A stretch of DNA of 64,000 nucleotides from Rhipidocladum racemiflorum (taxonomy: Eukaryota > Streptophyta > Magnoliopsida > Poales > Poaceae), in assembly GCA_036346355.1 (NCBI GenBank), contig CM070591.1, forward strand, positions 33,016,392 through 33,080,391, written 5' to 3'. Each line of letters starts with the position of its first letter. Position 1 is the first letter of the stretch. The position numbers were made by a program, and so were the translations under genes. Below are positions 1 through 10,455 of the stretch, piece by piece. The notes under the pieces were generated by a model that made no database searches, was not told the origin of the DNA, and saw only the letters and a program-made list of their open reading frames with translations.

Positions 1-788
1 CCTGCCTTGAGTAAGAACATTATCTCTTCTTCTTGTTTAGAGGAAGATGGATATGATTTTGTAATAAAGAACAGGAATTGTTCTATTTATTTTAAAGGCT
101 TGCTCTATGGTAACTGTCCATTGGTGAATGGGTTGTATGTTCTAGATCTTGGTAATGCTTCTATAAACAATGTTAATACTAAAAGACTCAAAACAAATGA
201 TGCTAATTCCACTTATTTATGGCATTGTCGCTTGGGCCATATAAATAAAAGACGATGGAGAAGCTCCATAAAGATGGTCTTCTTGGTCCATTAGATTTGG
301 AATCTTTTGAAACATGCGAGTCTTGTTTACTTGGCAAGATGACAAAGGCACCTTTCACTGGCACAAGTGAGAGAATGCGCGAGTTGTTGGCTCTCATACA
401 TACCGATGTATGTGGACCAATGAGCTCAATTGCCGAGGTGGTTATCGATTACTTCATTACTTTCACCGATGACTTTAGTAGATATGGCTATATCTATCTA
501 ATGAGGCATAAGTCTGAATCTTTTGAAAAATTCAAAGAGTTTCAGAATGAAGTAGAAAATCATTTGGGCAAGAAAATTAAATTTCTACGGTCCGACCGTG
601 GAGGTGAATATTTGAGCCAAGAGTTTAGTGATCATCTAAAGAGTTGTGGAATTGTTCCACAATTGACTCCGCCCGGGACACCTCAATGGAATGGGGTATC
701 CGAACGGAGGAACCGAACTTTGTTGGACATGGTACGGTCTATGATGAGTCAAGTCGATCTTCCATCGTCATTCTGGGACACGCTCTAG
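1..788 (+). pseudogene. Copia A pol: pre-integrase and integrase core
   Basis: Remnant of the integrase that joins element cDNA to host DNA in the nucleus. The first frame (7-294) holds the pre-integrase zinc-finger part with WHCRLGHIN. A frameshift near 250-290 moves the reading to 255-788, which carries CESCLLGK (the CC of the HHCC finger), HTDVCGP (first catalytic Asp), RSDRGGEY (second Asp) and NGVSERRN with the catalytic Glu at 702-704, so all three DDE residues are encoded. The frame ends in a stop at 786-788 just after FWDTL. The protein start is outside the window. Confidence 0.9.
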
Positions 789-1509
789 AAACAATTTGCG
801 TTCATGCTTGAATAGGGTTCCATCTAAATCCGTTGATAAGACACCATATGAGTTATGGAAAGGGAAACATCCTGACTTGTCTTTTCTTAAAATTTGGGGC
901 TGTGAGGCTTATGTAAAACGTATGACGTCTGATAAGCTTTACGCCAAGTCGGATAAATGCTTCTTTGTGGGGTACCCAAGGGAAACCAAAGGGTATTATT
1001 TTTATAACCGGGAAGAAGGCAAAGTGTTTGTCGCCGGATGGTGTCTTTTGGAGAATGAGTTTTTCAAAAGAGCTAGTGGGAGCAAGGTGCAACTCGAAGA
1101 AGTTCGAGAAATACCTGAAAATGCTTCAGCTCCAGCTAGTCCTCAGCAGGATGAGCAACGTGTTGTTGAACCTGTTGATGAGGTGCCAGCCCCACGGAGG
1201 TCCTCACGGGCAAGCCGCGCTCCTGAGAGGTTCATGTTCCTCATGACGGAGCAACGCGATGTGTTATTATTGGAAAATGACGAGCCCAAGGATTATGAGG
1301 AAGCTATGGTGGGCCCAGACTCTGAGAAATGGCTGGAGGCCATGAGATCCGAGTTAAAGTCCATGTATGATAATCAAGTTTGGAGCTTGGTTGATCTGCC
1401 TGATGGTGTAAAAACTATCGAGTGCAAATGGGTCTTTAAGAAGAAGATAGACGCCGATGGAAATGTTCACATTTTTAAGGCACGATTGGTGGCAAAAGGG
1501 TATAAGTAG
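789..1509 (+). pseudogene. Copia A pol: integrase C-terminal part and start of RT
   Basis: Continuation of pol after a frameshift around 785-800. The frame 796-1509 holds the copia integrase C-terminal region (WGCEAYVK, FVGYPRETKGYYFY), an acidic/proline linker with RRSSRASRAPERF, then the N-terminal RT block EWLEAM-type sequence and ECKWVFKKK. A TAG at 1507-1509 interrupts the conserved VAKGYKQ motif. The expected segment between FWDTL and NRVPSKS is shortened, so a few codons are lost here. Confidence 0.87.
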
Positions 1510-2022
1510 ATTCATGGTGTGGACTATGATGAAACTTATTCGCCAGTCGCCATGGTAAAATCTATCCGGATCATGCTAGCAATTGCCGCATATCATGATT
1601 ATGAGATTCGGCAAATGGATGTCAAAACGGCTCTCCTAAACGGAAACCTAAGCGAGGATGTGTACATGGTACAGCCCGAGGGTTTTGTCGATCCTACTAA
1701 TGCTGGCAAAGTATGCAAGCTTAGGAAGTCCATTTATGGACTGAAGCAAGCATCTCGGAGTTGGAACCTTCGTTTTGATGAAGTGATCAAACAGTTTGGC
1801 TTCATCAAAAATGAGGAAGAGCCTTGTATTTACAAGAAGGCTAGTGGGAGCGCACTTGTATTTACGGTCTTGTATGTGGATGACATACTATTGATCGGAA
1901 ATGATATTCGATGTTGGATCTTGCACAATCTTATCTCGAGAAAGAGTTTCTCGATGAAAGACTTGGGAGATGCAGCATATATTTTGGGCATAAAGATCTA
2001 TAGAGATAGATCAAAAGGCTAA
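1510..2022 (+). pseudogene. Copia A pol: reverse transcriptase core
   Basis: RVT_2-type reverse transcriptase that copies element RNA into cDNA in the virus-like particle. Visible motifs are DYDETYSPVA, QMDVKTALLNGNL (first catalytic Asp), IYGLKQASRSW and the catalytic box YVDD at 1873-1884. After YVDD the sequence NDIRCWILHN departs from the family pattern seen in copia B (NDIRMLEDVK), consistent with a small local rearrangement. The frame ends at a stop after IYRDRSKG (2020-2022). Confidence 0.92.
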
Positions 2023-2848
2023 TTGGATTGAGCCAAAGTGCATTACATTGACAAGATACTAAAAGCGGTTTAACATGCATGATTCCAAGAAAGGTTTCTT
2101 GCCAATGTCACATGGTGTAAGTCTTAGCAAGACTCGGTGTGCTTCGACACTGATGAGCAAGAGAGAATGAGTCGGATCCCATACGCCGGCTATTGGATCC
2201 ATCATGTATGCCATGTTGTGTACGCGCCCAGATGTGTCATATGCTCTGAGTGTCACGGCAGGTACCAATCGAATCTGGTGATAGTCACTGGGTGGCTGTA
2301 AAGAACATCCTCAAATACTTGCGAAGGACTAAGGAGATGTTCTTGGTCTTTGGAGGAGAGGAGGAGCTCGTCGTAAAGGTTACGCCGATGCTAGCTTCCA
2401 AACCGACGAGAGATGATTCGCGATCGCAATCCGGGTTTGTATTCTGTCTCAACGGTGGGGCGGTGGTGGAAAAGTTCCAAGCAAGAGACGATGGCGATTC
2501 CACAACGGAGGCCGAGTACATTGCAGCACGAAGCGACAAAGGAAGCAGCTTTGGATCAGGAAATTTATTTACGAATTGGGAGTGGTCACTAGTGCATCCT
2601 TTCCAGTGGACCTCTATTGTGACAATAGTGGTGCCATTGCACAAGCAAAGGAGCCTAGATCTCACCAAAAATCCAAACATATACTCAGGCGATACCACCT
2701 GATCCGAGAGATCATTGAGAGAGGTGATATCAAGATAAGCAAAGTGCACACGGATCTAAATGTGGCTGATCCGTTGACAAAGCCCCTTCCACAACCAAAG
2801 CATGAGGCGCACACAAGAGCAATGGGTATTCGGTACCTATATGATTGA
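2023..2848 (+). pseudogene. Copia A pol: RNase H
   Basis: RNase H region that removes RNA from the RNA:DNA hybrid. It is scattered over three frames: 2250-2702 (KNILKYLRRTK, FGGEEELVV, TTEAEYIA) and 2576-2848 (DLYCDNSGAIAQAKEPRSHQ, then VHTDLNVADPLTKPLP). TEAEYIA and CDNSGAI are the standard copia RNase H signatures. Compared with copia B the stretch 2023-2250 has lost frame completely. The polyprotein would end at the TGA at 2846-2848. Confidence 0.88.
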
Positions 2849-2854
2849 CTCTAG

Positions 2855-2868
2855 TGCAAGTGGGAGAT
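2855..2868 (+). other. Copia A polypurine tract
   Basis: GTGCAAGTGGGAGA directly before the LTR matches the PPT of copia B (14196-14209). It primes plus-strand synthesis. Confidence 0.8.
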
Positions 2869-3843
2869 TGAAGGGAATATGCCCTAGATCAATCATGGTG
2901 ATGATTGTAATACGTCTTTGTTCATGTAATAATGATAACTTTGTTTATCGGTTCCCTGAATATATGTTACGACTTTGTTCATTGGATACGATCTGATTGT
3001 GAAACACATTGTCAAGTGACATTATTCTAAACGGGTCCCTGATCCATATCATTACGAGGAGCGGTGATAATTTGATCAGCACATGTATTGGTTGATGGTA
3101 ATGTTTCGCATACCATAGATATGGAGATATCAAACCAATAATGTGGACACATGTTGGAGAACATGGGTAGTCGGACAAGACCCACTCCGAGACGCTGTGA
3201 GTTGTTATCTCTTATAGTGCCATCAGCGTATAGTCTCGAGTGGTACGCCTATATGGTCCTTAGACCTGAGATTGTCATGGATGCCTAGCATGTAGACTTG
3301 TATGCTTTGGTATCATCAAACGCTACACCGTAACAGGGTAGTCATAAAGATGAAATACTGGGTATGCCACGATACATTGCCAAGGGTGTGATGATCAAGA
3401 TGGGATTTGCCCCTCCTAGATAACGGGAGAGATACCTCTGGGCCCCTCGAGTGGATGGATAAGGAAAATGCACGGCTGTGCTAATATGACTAAAGAGTTG
3501 GTCATGGTTTGTATCCATCACCTCGCCGAGTGTAGTGGTCGAGCTATCAACAAGGGTGGCACGCATCTCGCCTTGAGCTTGACTGGTATCGTGTGGTGAA
3601 GGGATCGGTATGTGAGTGTATCAAGGTTCAGCCGAATATTGATTCCGTGCATCCGGGGGTCAATACGTACTGCTAGGTGCCGCTGTTGATCAATGAATTG
3701 GAAACGGGTTCCGAATTCATAACCGACTTGCACTGAACCTAACGGGTCACACACTTAACGAGTTGGAATAGTTTACGGGTTTGTGCATGGATAGGATCCG
3801 CATTGGAGATGGAAACCTAGCGGGCTTCGCCCACTAGCGTGTC

Positions 3844-3852
3844 TATAAAAGG
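3844..3852 (+). promoter_or_regulatory. TATA box of copia A LTR
   Basis: TATAAAAGG lies two thirds into the LTR, the usual place of the U3/R boundary, and matches the position of TATATAAGG in copia B LTRs. Transcription would start some 25-35 bases downstream. Confidence 0.6.
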
Positions 3853-4048
3853 AGGCCAGGAACAGTGCATGGCACGGATTAGAACCCTCACCACGTTCAG
3901 CGCCGTGCATCCCTCCTGCTCCCGTAAACCCAAGCTGTGCGGCGAGGTGCTAGCACACCCGCACGGCGTTCTGCCGATGCGTGTGAATCTTGCTAGAGGC
4001 GCTGCCATCCGTGGACGCGCACCGGTTGGATCTCCGGCGACTTTCATC

Positions 4049-4195
4049 GGCGACCACTCGGACGAGGTCGGCGACCACGCGGACGAGATCGGCGACCACT
4101 CGGACGAGGTCGGCGACCACTCGGACGAGGTCGGCGACCACGCGGACGAGATCGGCGACCACTCGGACGAGGACGGCAACAACTCGGTGGAGATC
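4049..4195 (+). repeat. 21-bp minisatellite in copia A LTR
   Basis: Seven head-to-tail 21-bp units of the type GGCGACCACTCGGACGAGGT, differing at a few positions and lying downstream of the TATA box, in what should be the transcribed leader. Because 21 is a multiple of three the array reads as a heptad-like peptide repeat GDHSDEV in one frame and stays open in others. Confidence 0.93.
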
Positions 4196-4364
4196 GGTGC
4201 CGATCGGGAGGTGATCAACTACTTCCTCAACGCGCGTGAATCTGCTTCCGCTGCATCTGCGCGACAAGGGTAACGATCTGTGATCCTTTACTTCCATGTG
4301 ATCTTGGGTGTTCGTGGTAGAAATTTTGATTTTATGCTCGCGTAGCCTACCTGTAACCCCAACA

Positions 4365-4827
4365 GCACTGGCCGCCCGACGCCTAGTGGTCGGGGGGGGG
4401 GACCTCGCCACACTCATCCAGGCGTGGAGGACGACCTCCACGCCCTGGAACAGACAAAGGGGGAGTCCCTGAGGGAATTTATCCGGCGGTTCAGCCACTG
4501 CCGTAGCACAATCCGCTGGATTTCCGAGCAGTCGGTGATCACAGCGAGGCCCGAACCTCGAAAGCCTCCGATCACAAGAAGAAGAAGAAGCGCAAGGAGG
4601 CCGGCGCCGGAGAGATCTTGGTCGCTGGGCCAGAAGCCAAGCCCTAGAGGCGCGATCGCCGGGACAGGAGGGGTGATCGTAGGGACCACCGTTCACCCCG
4701 CTGAGAAGAAGACGGGGGCAAACCCTACTGCCCCATCCATAGGACCAGCGGACATGATCTGGCGGATTGCCAGTCGTGTCCAAACTAGTGGAACGACGGC
4801 TCAAGGAACACTGCGAAGACGACCACG
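4365..4827 (+). pseudogene. Tat gag, C-terminal remnant
   Basis: Fragment of the capsid/nucleocapsid protein. DDLHALEQTKGESLREFI with RRFSHCRSTI (4427-4520) is the typical end of a retrotransposon gag core. Further on, in another frame near 4716-4775, YCPIHRTSGHDLADC resembles the degenerate zinc-knuckle-like motif of Tat gag proteins. A run of eleven or twelve G at 4388-4399 is a likely slippage site. The 5' part of gag is outside the window because copia A is inserted here. Several frameshifts make it non-functional. Confidence 0.75.
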
Positions 4828-6102
4828 ATGACGCGGGTGAAGATGGATCGGCTGGAAGCCCTGCGCCTCAGCAAGCAGGTGCAGGACCTGGCCGGCGCCA
4901 CCTGTTCGGCTCGAGGCGAGGACGACTGCCTAGAGGTACCCCCGACCAAGGCCCATGCTTCACCCGGTCCCTCGGGTGAGGTGAAGGTGGTCCCTGTGGG
5001 TGAGGACAGTTCTGGGAAGGTCGTGAAGATCGGCGCCAACCTCAGCGCCAAATAGGAAGATGCACTCATCACCTTCCTCCGGTCTAACTTAGATGTGTTT
5101 GACTGGGAACCATTTGAAATGACCGGGGTCCCTAGGGAGGTGATTGAGCACCGATTGGCAACGCTCTCTAGAGTGCACCCAGTCCGGCAGAAAGTCCGGA
5201 GGCAGGCACCAGAGCGGCAAGGTGCCACTCGGGATGAGGTGGAGAAACTGCTGCATGCAAGGATCGTACGGGAGGCCACCTACCCTGAGTGGCTGGCCAA
5301 CCCTGTGCTTGTCAAAAAGTCAAACGGGAAGTGGCGGATGTGCATTGACTTCACTGACCTTAACAAAGCCTGCCCCAAGGACCCGTACCCTCTGCCACGA
5401 ATAGACGTCGTCGTTGACTCCACAGCAGGATGCGAGATCTTGTGCTTCCTGGATGCCTACTCTGGCTACCACCAGATCAGCATGGCACGGGAAGACGAGG
5501 AGAAGACTGCTTTTGTGACCCCTCTCGGCATGTACTATTATGTTCGAATGCCCTTCGGGCTGAAGAACGCTGGCTCAACTTACCAGCGAGCTATGCATAC
5601 TATATTTCGGTCACAGATTGGAAGAAACCTTGAAGTGTATGTTGATGACTTGGTAGTGAAGACCAAAAAGACTGCTGGACTTGTTGAAGATCTAGAGGAG
5701 ACTTTCTCCCACCTCTGGCAGTATTGTTTGAAGCTGAATCCTGAGAAGTGTGTGTTCGGTGTGTCGTCCGGAAAACTGCTCGGGTTCCTCGATTCTAGTC
5801 GTGGAATCGAGGTCAACCCGGACAAGATCGTGGCCATCGAGCGCATGCAGCCACCCACATGGCTCAAACAAGTACAGTGCTTAGCTGGTCGCCTGGCCTC
5901 TCTCGGCCGATTCATAGCCCGACTGGGAGAGAGGAGCCTCCCCTTTTTCAAGCTATTAAAGAAAACTAACTTCTTCGAATGGACTACAAAAGCACAACAA
6001 GCACTCGAAGATCTGAAGAAGTACCTCTCCTCCCCTCCGGTACTAGTCGCCCCCGAGCCGGGCGAGCATTATTATATCGGCGCGGCCAGCCATGATTTGT
6101 GA
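4828..6102 (+). pseudogene. Tat pol: reverse transcriptase (protease missing)
   Basis: RVT_1-type reverse transcriptase. The frame runs from 4828 to 6102 with one nonsense codon, TAG at 5053-5055, in the linker before DALITFLRSNLDVFDW. Motifs: VLVKKSNGKWRMCIDFTDLN, FLDAYSGYHQI (first catalytic Asp), MPFGLKNAGSTYQR, YVDD at 5638-5649, and the connection segment. Only about 270 bases separate the gag end from the RT linker, and no DTG/DSG aspartic protease motif is present, so the protease domain has been deleted. After 6102 the frame shifts into RNase H. Confidence 0.92.
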
Positions 6103-6452
6103 GCGTGGCACTGGTGGCAGAGCGGGAAGGCGTCTAGCGGCCGGTTTACTACGTCAGCAAGGTGCTACATGATGCAAAAACAAGGTACCAGCAAGCCCAG
6201 AAGATGGTGTACGCCGTGCTGGTGGCATCCAGGAAGTTGCGGCATTATTTCCAAGGAAGGGAGATCACAGTGGTTTCTTCCTATCCCCTGCGTGAGATCA
6301 TTCACAATCGCGAAGCAGAAGGCCGCATTGCCAAGTGGTCCGTGGAGCTGGGGGAGTTCGGCCTCAAATTCGCCCCCGCACTGCAATCAAGAGTCAAAGG
6401 TTGGCAAAGTTCGTTGTCGAATGGACTCCTGTCGAGTCTGAGACTGTAGAAA
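6103..6452 (+). pseudogene. Tat pol: RT-linked RNase H
   Basis: First RNase H domain, following RT. RPVYYVSKVLHDA, TRYQQAQKMVYAVLVASRKL, RHYFQGREITVVSSYPLREI and GRIAKWSVELGEF (about 6135-6375) are the conserved blocks of gypsy RNase H. It is disrupted by frameshifts near 6100 and 6390 and an in-frame TAG near 6141, before RPVYYVSK. Confidence 0.85.
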
Positions 6453-6790
6453 TCCCCGCGCCCTCCCCCTGGACACTTTACTTCGACGGCTCCTTCAGGC
6501 TCGAAGGCGAGGGGGCTGGGGTCCTCCTGGTTTCCCCAACCGGAGACCTCCTCAAGTACGTGGTCGTCCTGGACTTCAAGGCCACCAACAATGTTGCTGA
6601 GTACGTCTGCAAGTCAAGGGCGACTCCCTGCTGGTCATTAACCAAGCGAGAAAGGAGTTCTCCTGCTCTAATCCTGTCATGGCGGTGTACCTGGCAGAGG
6701 TCAGAAAAATGGAGCGACACTTCGACGGGCTGGGGTATACTCATATCCCCCGGCATGACAACTACTTGGCGGACGGGCTCACGTAGCTCG
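6453..6790 (+). pseudogene. Tat pol: second, archaeal-type RNase H
   Basis: WTLYFDGSFRLEGEGAGVLL (about 6470-6530) followed by ATNNVAEY is the start of the extra RNase H (aRNH) acquired by the Tat lineage; the Asp of YFDGS is a catalytic position. The rest of the domain is shortened and moved to another frame after VAEY, where several tens of codons expected in the family are missing. A stop lies near 6784. This second RNase H is the main reason for assigning the element to Tat. Confidence 0.85.
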
Positions 6791-6957
6791 CCTCGACAAG
6801 ATCCCCTGTTCCGGTTGGAGTCTTTAAAGAAAGGCTTCCGCGACCGTCCATCGCAGCCCCCGTTTCTGGTGGGGACGATGGTGACGCTACTTCAACCCTC
6901 GTTCCGGAAGGGAGAGTAGTACCGGCGGAAACATCTGGCCAGACGAAGTACCTGGGC

Positions 6958-7580
6958 GATCACCGAGTGGTCACCACACTTGACTGGGAAGGCACATGGA
7001 TGGATCCGATCCTGGCCTACCTGCGGGATCAAGTGTGCCCCGACGATGATGCGTCAGCAGAGAAGATAGTACGAAAGGCCAAGTACTATGCCCTGGTGGG
7101 CGGGGACCTGTACCGCCGGGGTAGAAACAGAATTCTTCTGAAGTGCATCACTCGGGAAGAGGGGAGCAGTCTGCTCTCTGATATCCATGGAGGCGTGTGT
7201 GGGAGCCATATGTCCAGTCGAACGATGGTTGGGAAAGCTTTCCGCCAAGGGTTCTATTGGCCAACCGCCCTCTAGGAAGCTTGCGAGCTGGTGAGGAAGT
7301 GCGAGGCGTTCCAGTTCCACACCAAGCAAGTCCACCGACCAGCCCAGGCTCTGCAAAACATCCCGCTCTCGTGGCCCTTCGCGGTCTGGGGGCTGGATAT
7401 CCTGGGCGTGTTCCCGCGGGCCACAGGGGGCTACACCCATCTGTTCGTCACCATTAACAAGTTTACCAAATGGGTGGAAGCCGAAGCAGTGATAGCCATT
7501 ACCGCTGCCGCCGCAGTCAAGTTCATGCAAGGAATCTTCATCCGCTTTGGGGTCGCCAGGCGCATCATCACCAACAATGG
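6958..7580 (+). pseudogene. Tat pol: integrase, N-terminal part and core up to copia B
   Basis: Integrase. DWEGTWMDPILAYLRD at the N-terminus is typical of Tat; the HHCC finger region is in 7150-7320 (HGGVCGSH, then a TAG at 7273-7275 and CELVRKCEAFQFH). The core shows LDILGVFP with the first catalytic Asp and FTKWVEAEA. The second catalytic residue is changed: the usual TDNG motif reads TNNG, with AAC at 7573-7575. The gene is cut at 7580 by copia B and resumes at 15597. Confidence 0.92.
7576..7580 (+). repeat. Target-site duplication of copia B, left
   Basis: AATGG, repeated exactly at 15592-15596. Confidence 0.95.
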
Positions 7581-8544
7581 TGTTAGTATTATGCCCTTGA
7601 GGCAATCATATGGATGATTGTAACATGACTATGTTTATGAATAATAATATGATTATTGGTCCAATGAATGTATATCATTGTTTTGATCAACAAGTGCGTG
7701 TCTTGTTTATGAAGCTCTTTACTTATTGATATAATTTAATAAATATCTCTGATCGGATATCATCGTATAGGACAACGATGAATAGATTAGCATATGTATT
7801 GTTCGATGATCATGTTTCATAGATCATGGGATATGGAGATATCATCAATACATTGTGGACGCATGTTGAAGAACATGGGTTAGATAAACCCACAATGGGA
7901 CACTACGAGAATGTTACATTCTTTTGTGTTATCAGTGTATCTCATACATAGTAGATGTATGATCCTTAGACCTGAGATTGTCATATTCCCTACATGTGTA
8001 ATAGTTTACCTTGGGGTTACCAAACACTATTTCCTAACCGAATAGTTATAGAGGTAGCTTTCATGTTTACTATCAAACATGAAGATGGAAGTGAGCAGTC
8101 GAGATGGAATTTGCCACTCCAATGAAACGGAGATATATGTCTAGGGCACTCGTGTGATATGATTAAGGAAGTGCATGGCCATGCTGTAATTGAGAAGTCA
8201 ATTACAACTTATTAATATATCACGGATACGAGAGATGGATTAAACTGTCAAAGGATGACATGCTTCTCGCCTTGAGTTCGATCTTCATATAGTTTGGCAA
8301 AGGGATTGTTACATCAGAACTTTAATCATATGCGTTTGGGAGTTGGCATGCTCTGTAAGGAGACGCTACCGACTATTGGATTAGAAAAGGGTTTTCTGAA
8401 TCCATGTCCAAATGCACATGAACCTACAAGGGTCACACACTTAACGGGCTGGGATGCATTAATTCGGATTGGATCCGTAATTAATGGACCTCGTGGGCTT
8501 AGCATGTAGATGGGCCCTGACTGCCTAGGGTTTCACCTCGTGGC

Positions 8545-8553
8545 TATATAAGG
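8545..8553 (+). promoter_or_regulatory. TATA box of copia B 5' LTR
   Basis: TATATAAGG, identical in the 3' LTR at 15174-15182. It should direct transcription of the element starting about 30 bases downstream. Confidence 0.7.
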
Positions 8554-8733
8554 AGGGGAGGAGGCTAGACGCAGGACAGACTTTCATACGGTTTAGAGGT
8601 GTTTCGCCAGAAATCCTAGCCACCTCCTCTCGTTGCCCCTGCCGAGCGACCCGGTGCTTGCACACCGACGCACGGCGTTCCATCCCCGGACGTGTGGACT
8701 CCTGTGGTGACACTGCTACTACTGCAGCGTGGA

Positions 8734-8861
8734 GAGGACAATCCGCAGCGAGGATGATCCGTGGCGAGGACAATCCGCGGCGAGGACGATCCACGGCGAG
8801 GAAGAACCGCGGCGAGGACGATCCACGGCGAGGACGATCCACGCCGAGAACGATCCACTAC
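8734..8861 (+). repeat. 16-bp minisatellite, eight units, in copia B 5' LTR
   Basis: Eight units of the type GAGGACGATCCACGGC, downstream of the TATA box. The 3' LTR has six units (15363-15458). Confidence 0.93.
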
Positions 8862-8995
8862 AACGACGTGCGAAGGATTCCTCAACTGCGCGTCTAGTAG
8901 TAATAGATCTATGATCCCGTTCTCGCGAGTACCTTTTCTGGTTTGCGGTAGAAATTTTAATTTGTGCTAGAGTAGCATACCGCGTTCCTCAACAG

Positions 8996-9008
8996 TGGTA
9001 TCAGAGCC
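8996..9008 (+). other. Copia B primer binding site
   Basis: TGGTATCAGAGCC one base after the LTR end, complementary to the 3' end of initiator-methionine tRNA, the usual plant copia primer. Confidence 0.93.
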
Positions 9009-10455
9009 ATCTCGTGTACATTCGTGATCTAGATGTTGCACATATGGTATGTGAGGATAGTAGATTGGATCTATTACATGTTCAACCGATTCATGTGATG
9101 AATTGGTGGAGGCAGCCGTCGATGAGCTCGATCGGTTTAGGGTTTGAGGAAAGTTGAAACCGAATCAATCTTGATTTGGGTGAGTCCGTTCATGGTACGA
9201 TATGGGACCAAGCCAATCAGATTGAATCGGATTGGGTCAATCTGATTGATCCGTGGAGATTTTCAGAGCGTTTTCTTTTAACAGAACACATGCCTCTGAA
9301 AAAAAATTTCCAAGGACGCTGCCCCTTGAACCCCGCCTTGGGCGCTGCCCCTGGACCCCGCCAGGGGCGTTGTACCTTGGAACCCCGATGTCGTAGAATA
9401 TATTTTGTTTAACTCGTTTTTGCAGGATGTTGTGTGAAATAGTATGGCCTATGCGTATGTGATGCATGTAATATTTACATGGCCTACGTGCCGTGTCAAG
9501 CCATAAGGCTATTTCATTATCAAAAGTTGTATAACGACCTGCGTGTCGACTTGTGATGCTTGGAACCTTTATGTAAAATTCATTATCAAAAGTTGTAAGG
9601 AGTTGCATCTACAATAATGAAGATGGTGGCATCGAGCATGATGGATAGGTGGACAATCAAGCAAGATGGCTAAGTGAATAGGCAACCATGATGATGGAGA
9701 TCATAATGCTAAGGGCCATGCTATTTCACAGTTTAATTTTGATTTTCTGTGGATGTGTGTTTAATCCTTGCTATTTTCTTTATGCTCATTGCATGTGATG
9801 CCATGTTCATAGTAGTATTGTTCATCCCCATAATTATAAAAAAATTTAAATCAAATATGTCCATCCAATTGTTGCACCCATCAAGAATTTAGATTATTAT
9901 TGATATGACTTCCAAAGTAGTATATCAATGACTATCTTAATAGATGATAGGGATGTGTTGGACACATCGCGCATAACAATGGTTGATTTAATTGAGCTAT
10001 CAAAACGGTTTTGGGCTTAAGGACATAAGTGGTTGGAATATGATTTCAGTAATGAAGGAATGTATACAAGATGATTGGTGTCTATGAAAACACACATGAG
10101 GCTAGGTTTCTTAATTGGCACCCGGAAATGGGAAGTGCTCCCTCCCTCACGTGAGCCCTAGGGGCAAGTTGACCTGGCCATGACTCAAGTTGACAGAGGC
10201 ATTCATTACTTGTTTTCATGCTCAACCAACAAGAGTTACATAAGATATAATTAGCAAAGATGTTGCTTACCTATGTCATTAGATTTCTAGCAGTGATGCC
10301 AAAGCTCACTAGTGTTTGATGAATATGGATCTTGAATACTTACCATGTGTCCATAAAGGGGGCACATGATAGGAGTTTCTTTTGTTAAAATGTTTAATAA
10401 AAGTATTACATAAACATAGTGCTTAGAAACTTTGCATGTTTTTTTTTGTAGTTCA
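9009..10455 (+). other. Copia B untranslated leader
   Basis: 1.45 kb between the PBS and gag with no ORF of note. It holds a GC-rich near-duplication around 9318-9372 (CGCTGCCCCTTGAACCCCGC and CGCTGCCCCTGGACCCCGCC) and a direct repeat CATTATCAAAAGTTGTA near 9516 and 9582. No function can be assigned. Confidence 0.7.

Larger units (their letters stand above)
1..4364 (+). mobile_element. Copia A: Ty1/copia (TNT1-94-like) element, 5' part outside window
   Basis: Order GAG-pre-integrase, integrase, RT, RNase H, PPT, 3' LTR is the Ty1/copia order. The window opens inside the protease/pre-integrase segment, so the 5' LTR, PBS and gag are not visible. The 3' LTR ends at 4364 and Tat gag sequence starts at once, so this copy was inserted into a Tat element. 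The five bases after the LTR (GCACT, 4365-4369) would be one TSD copy; the other lies upstream and cannot be checked. Coding is broken by several stops and frameshifts. Confidence 0.93.
2869..4364 (+). repeat. Copia A 3' LTR
   Basis: About 1.5 kb, starting TGAAGGGAATATGCCC after the PPT and ending CCCCAACA before Tat sequence. The start lacks the TGTT seen in copia B (TGTTAGTGTTATGCCC), so a 3-4 base loss at the terminus is likely. The ORFs inside it (3839-4273 +, 3950-4804 -) come from GC-rich repeat sequence and are not genes. Confidence 0.88.
7581..8994 (+). repeat. Copia B 5' LTR
   Basis: 1414 bases, TGTTAGTATTATGCCC to TTCCTCAACA. It is 33 bases longer than the 3' LTR, almost all of it due to two more 16-bp units in an internal minisatellite. 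Confidence 0.96.

Noticed and set aside
3817..4804. ORF of 284 codons on the minus strand and 144 on the plus strand
   Set aside because: They owe their length to the stop-free 21-bp array in the copia A LTR, and the longest runs across the LTR/Tat junction.
8734..8861. Regular short repeats, considered as CRISPR
   Set aside because: Contiguous 16-bp units without spacers, in a plant retrotransposon LTR.
8996..9008. tRNA gene
   Set aside because: Only the 13-base complement of the tRNA 3' end is present at each PBS; no cloverleaf was seen anywhere.
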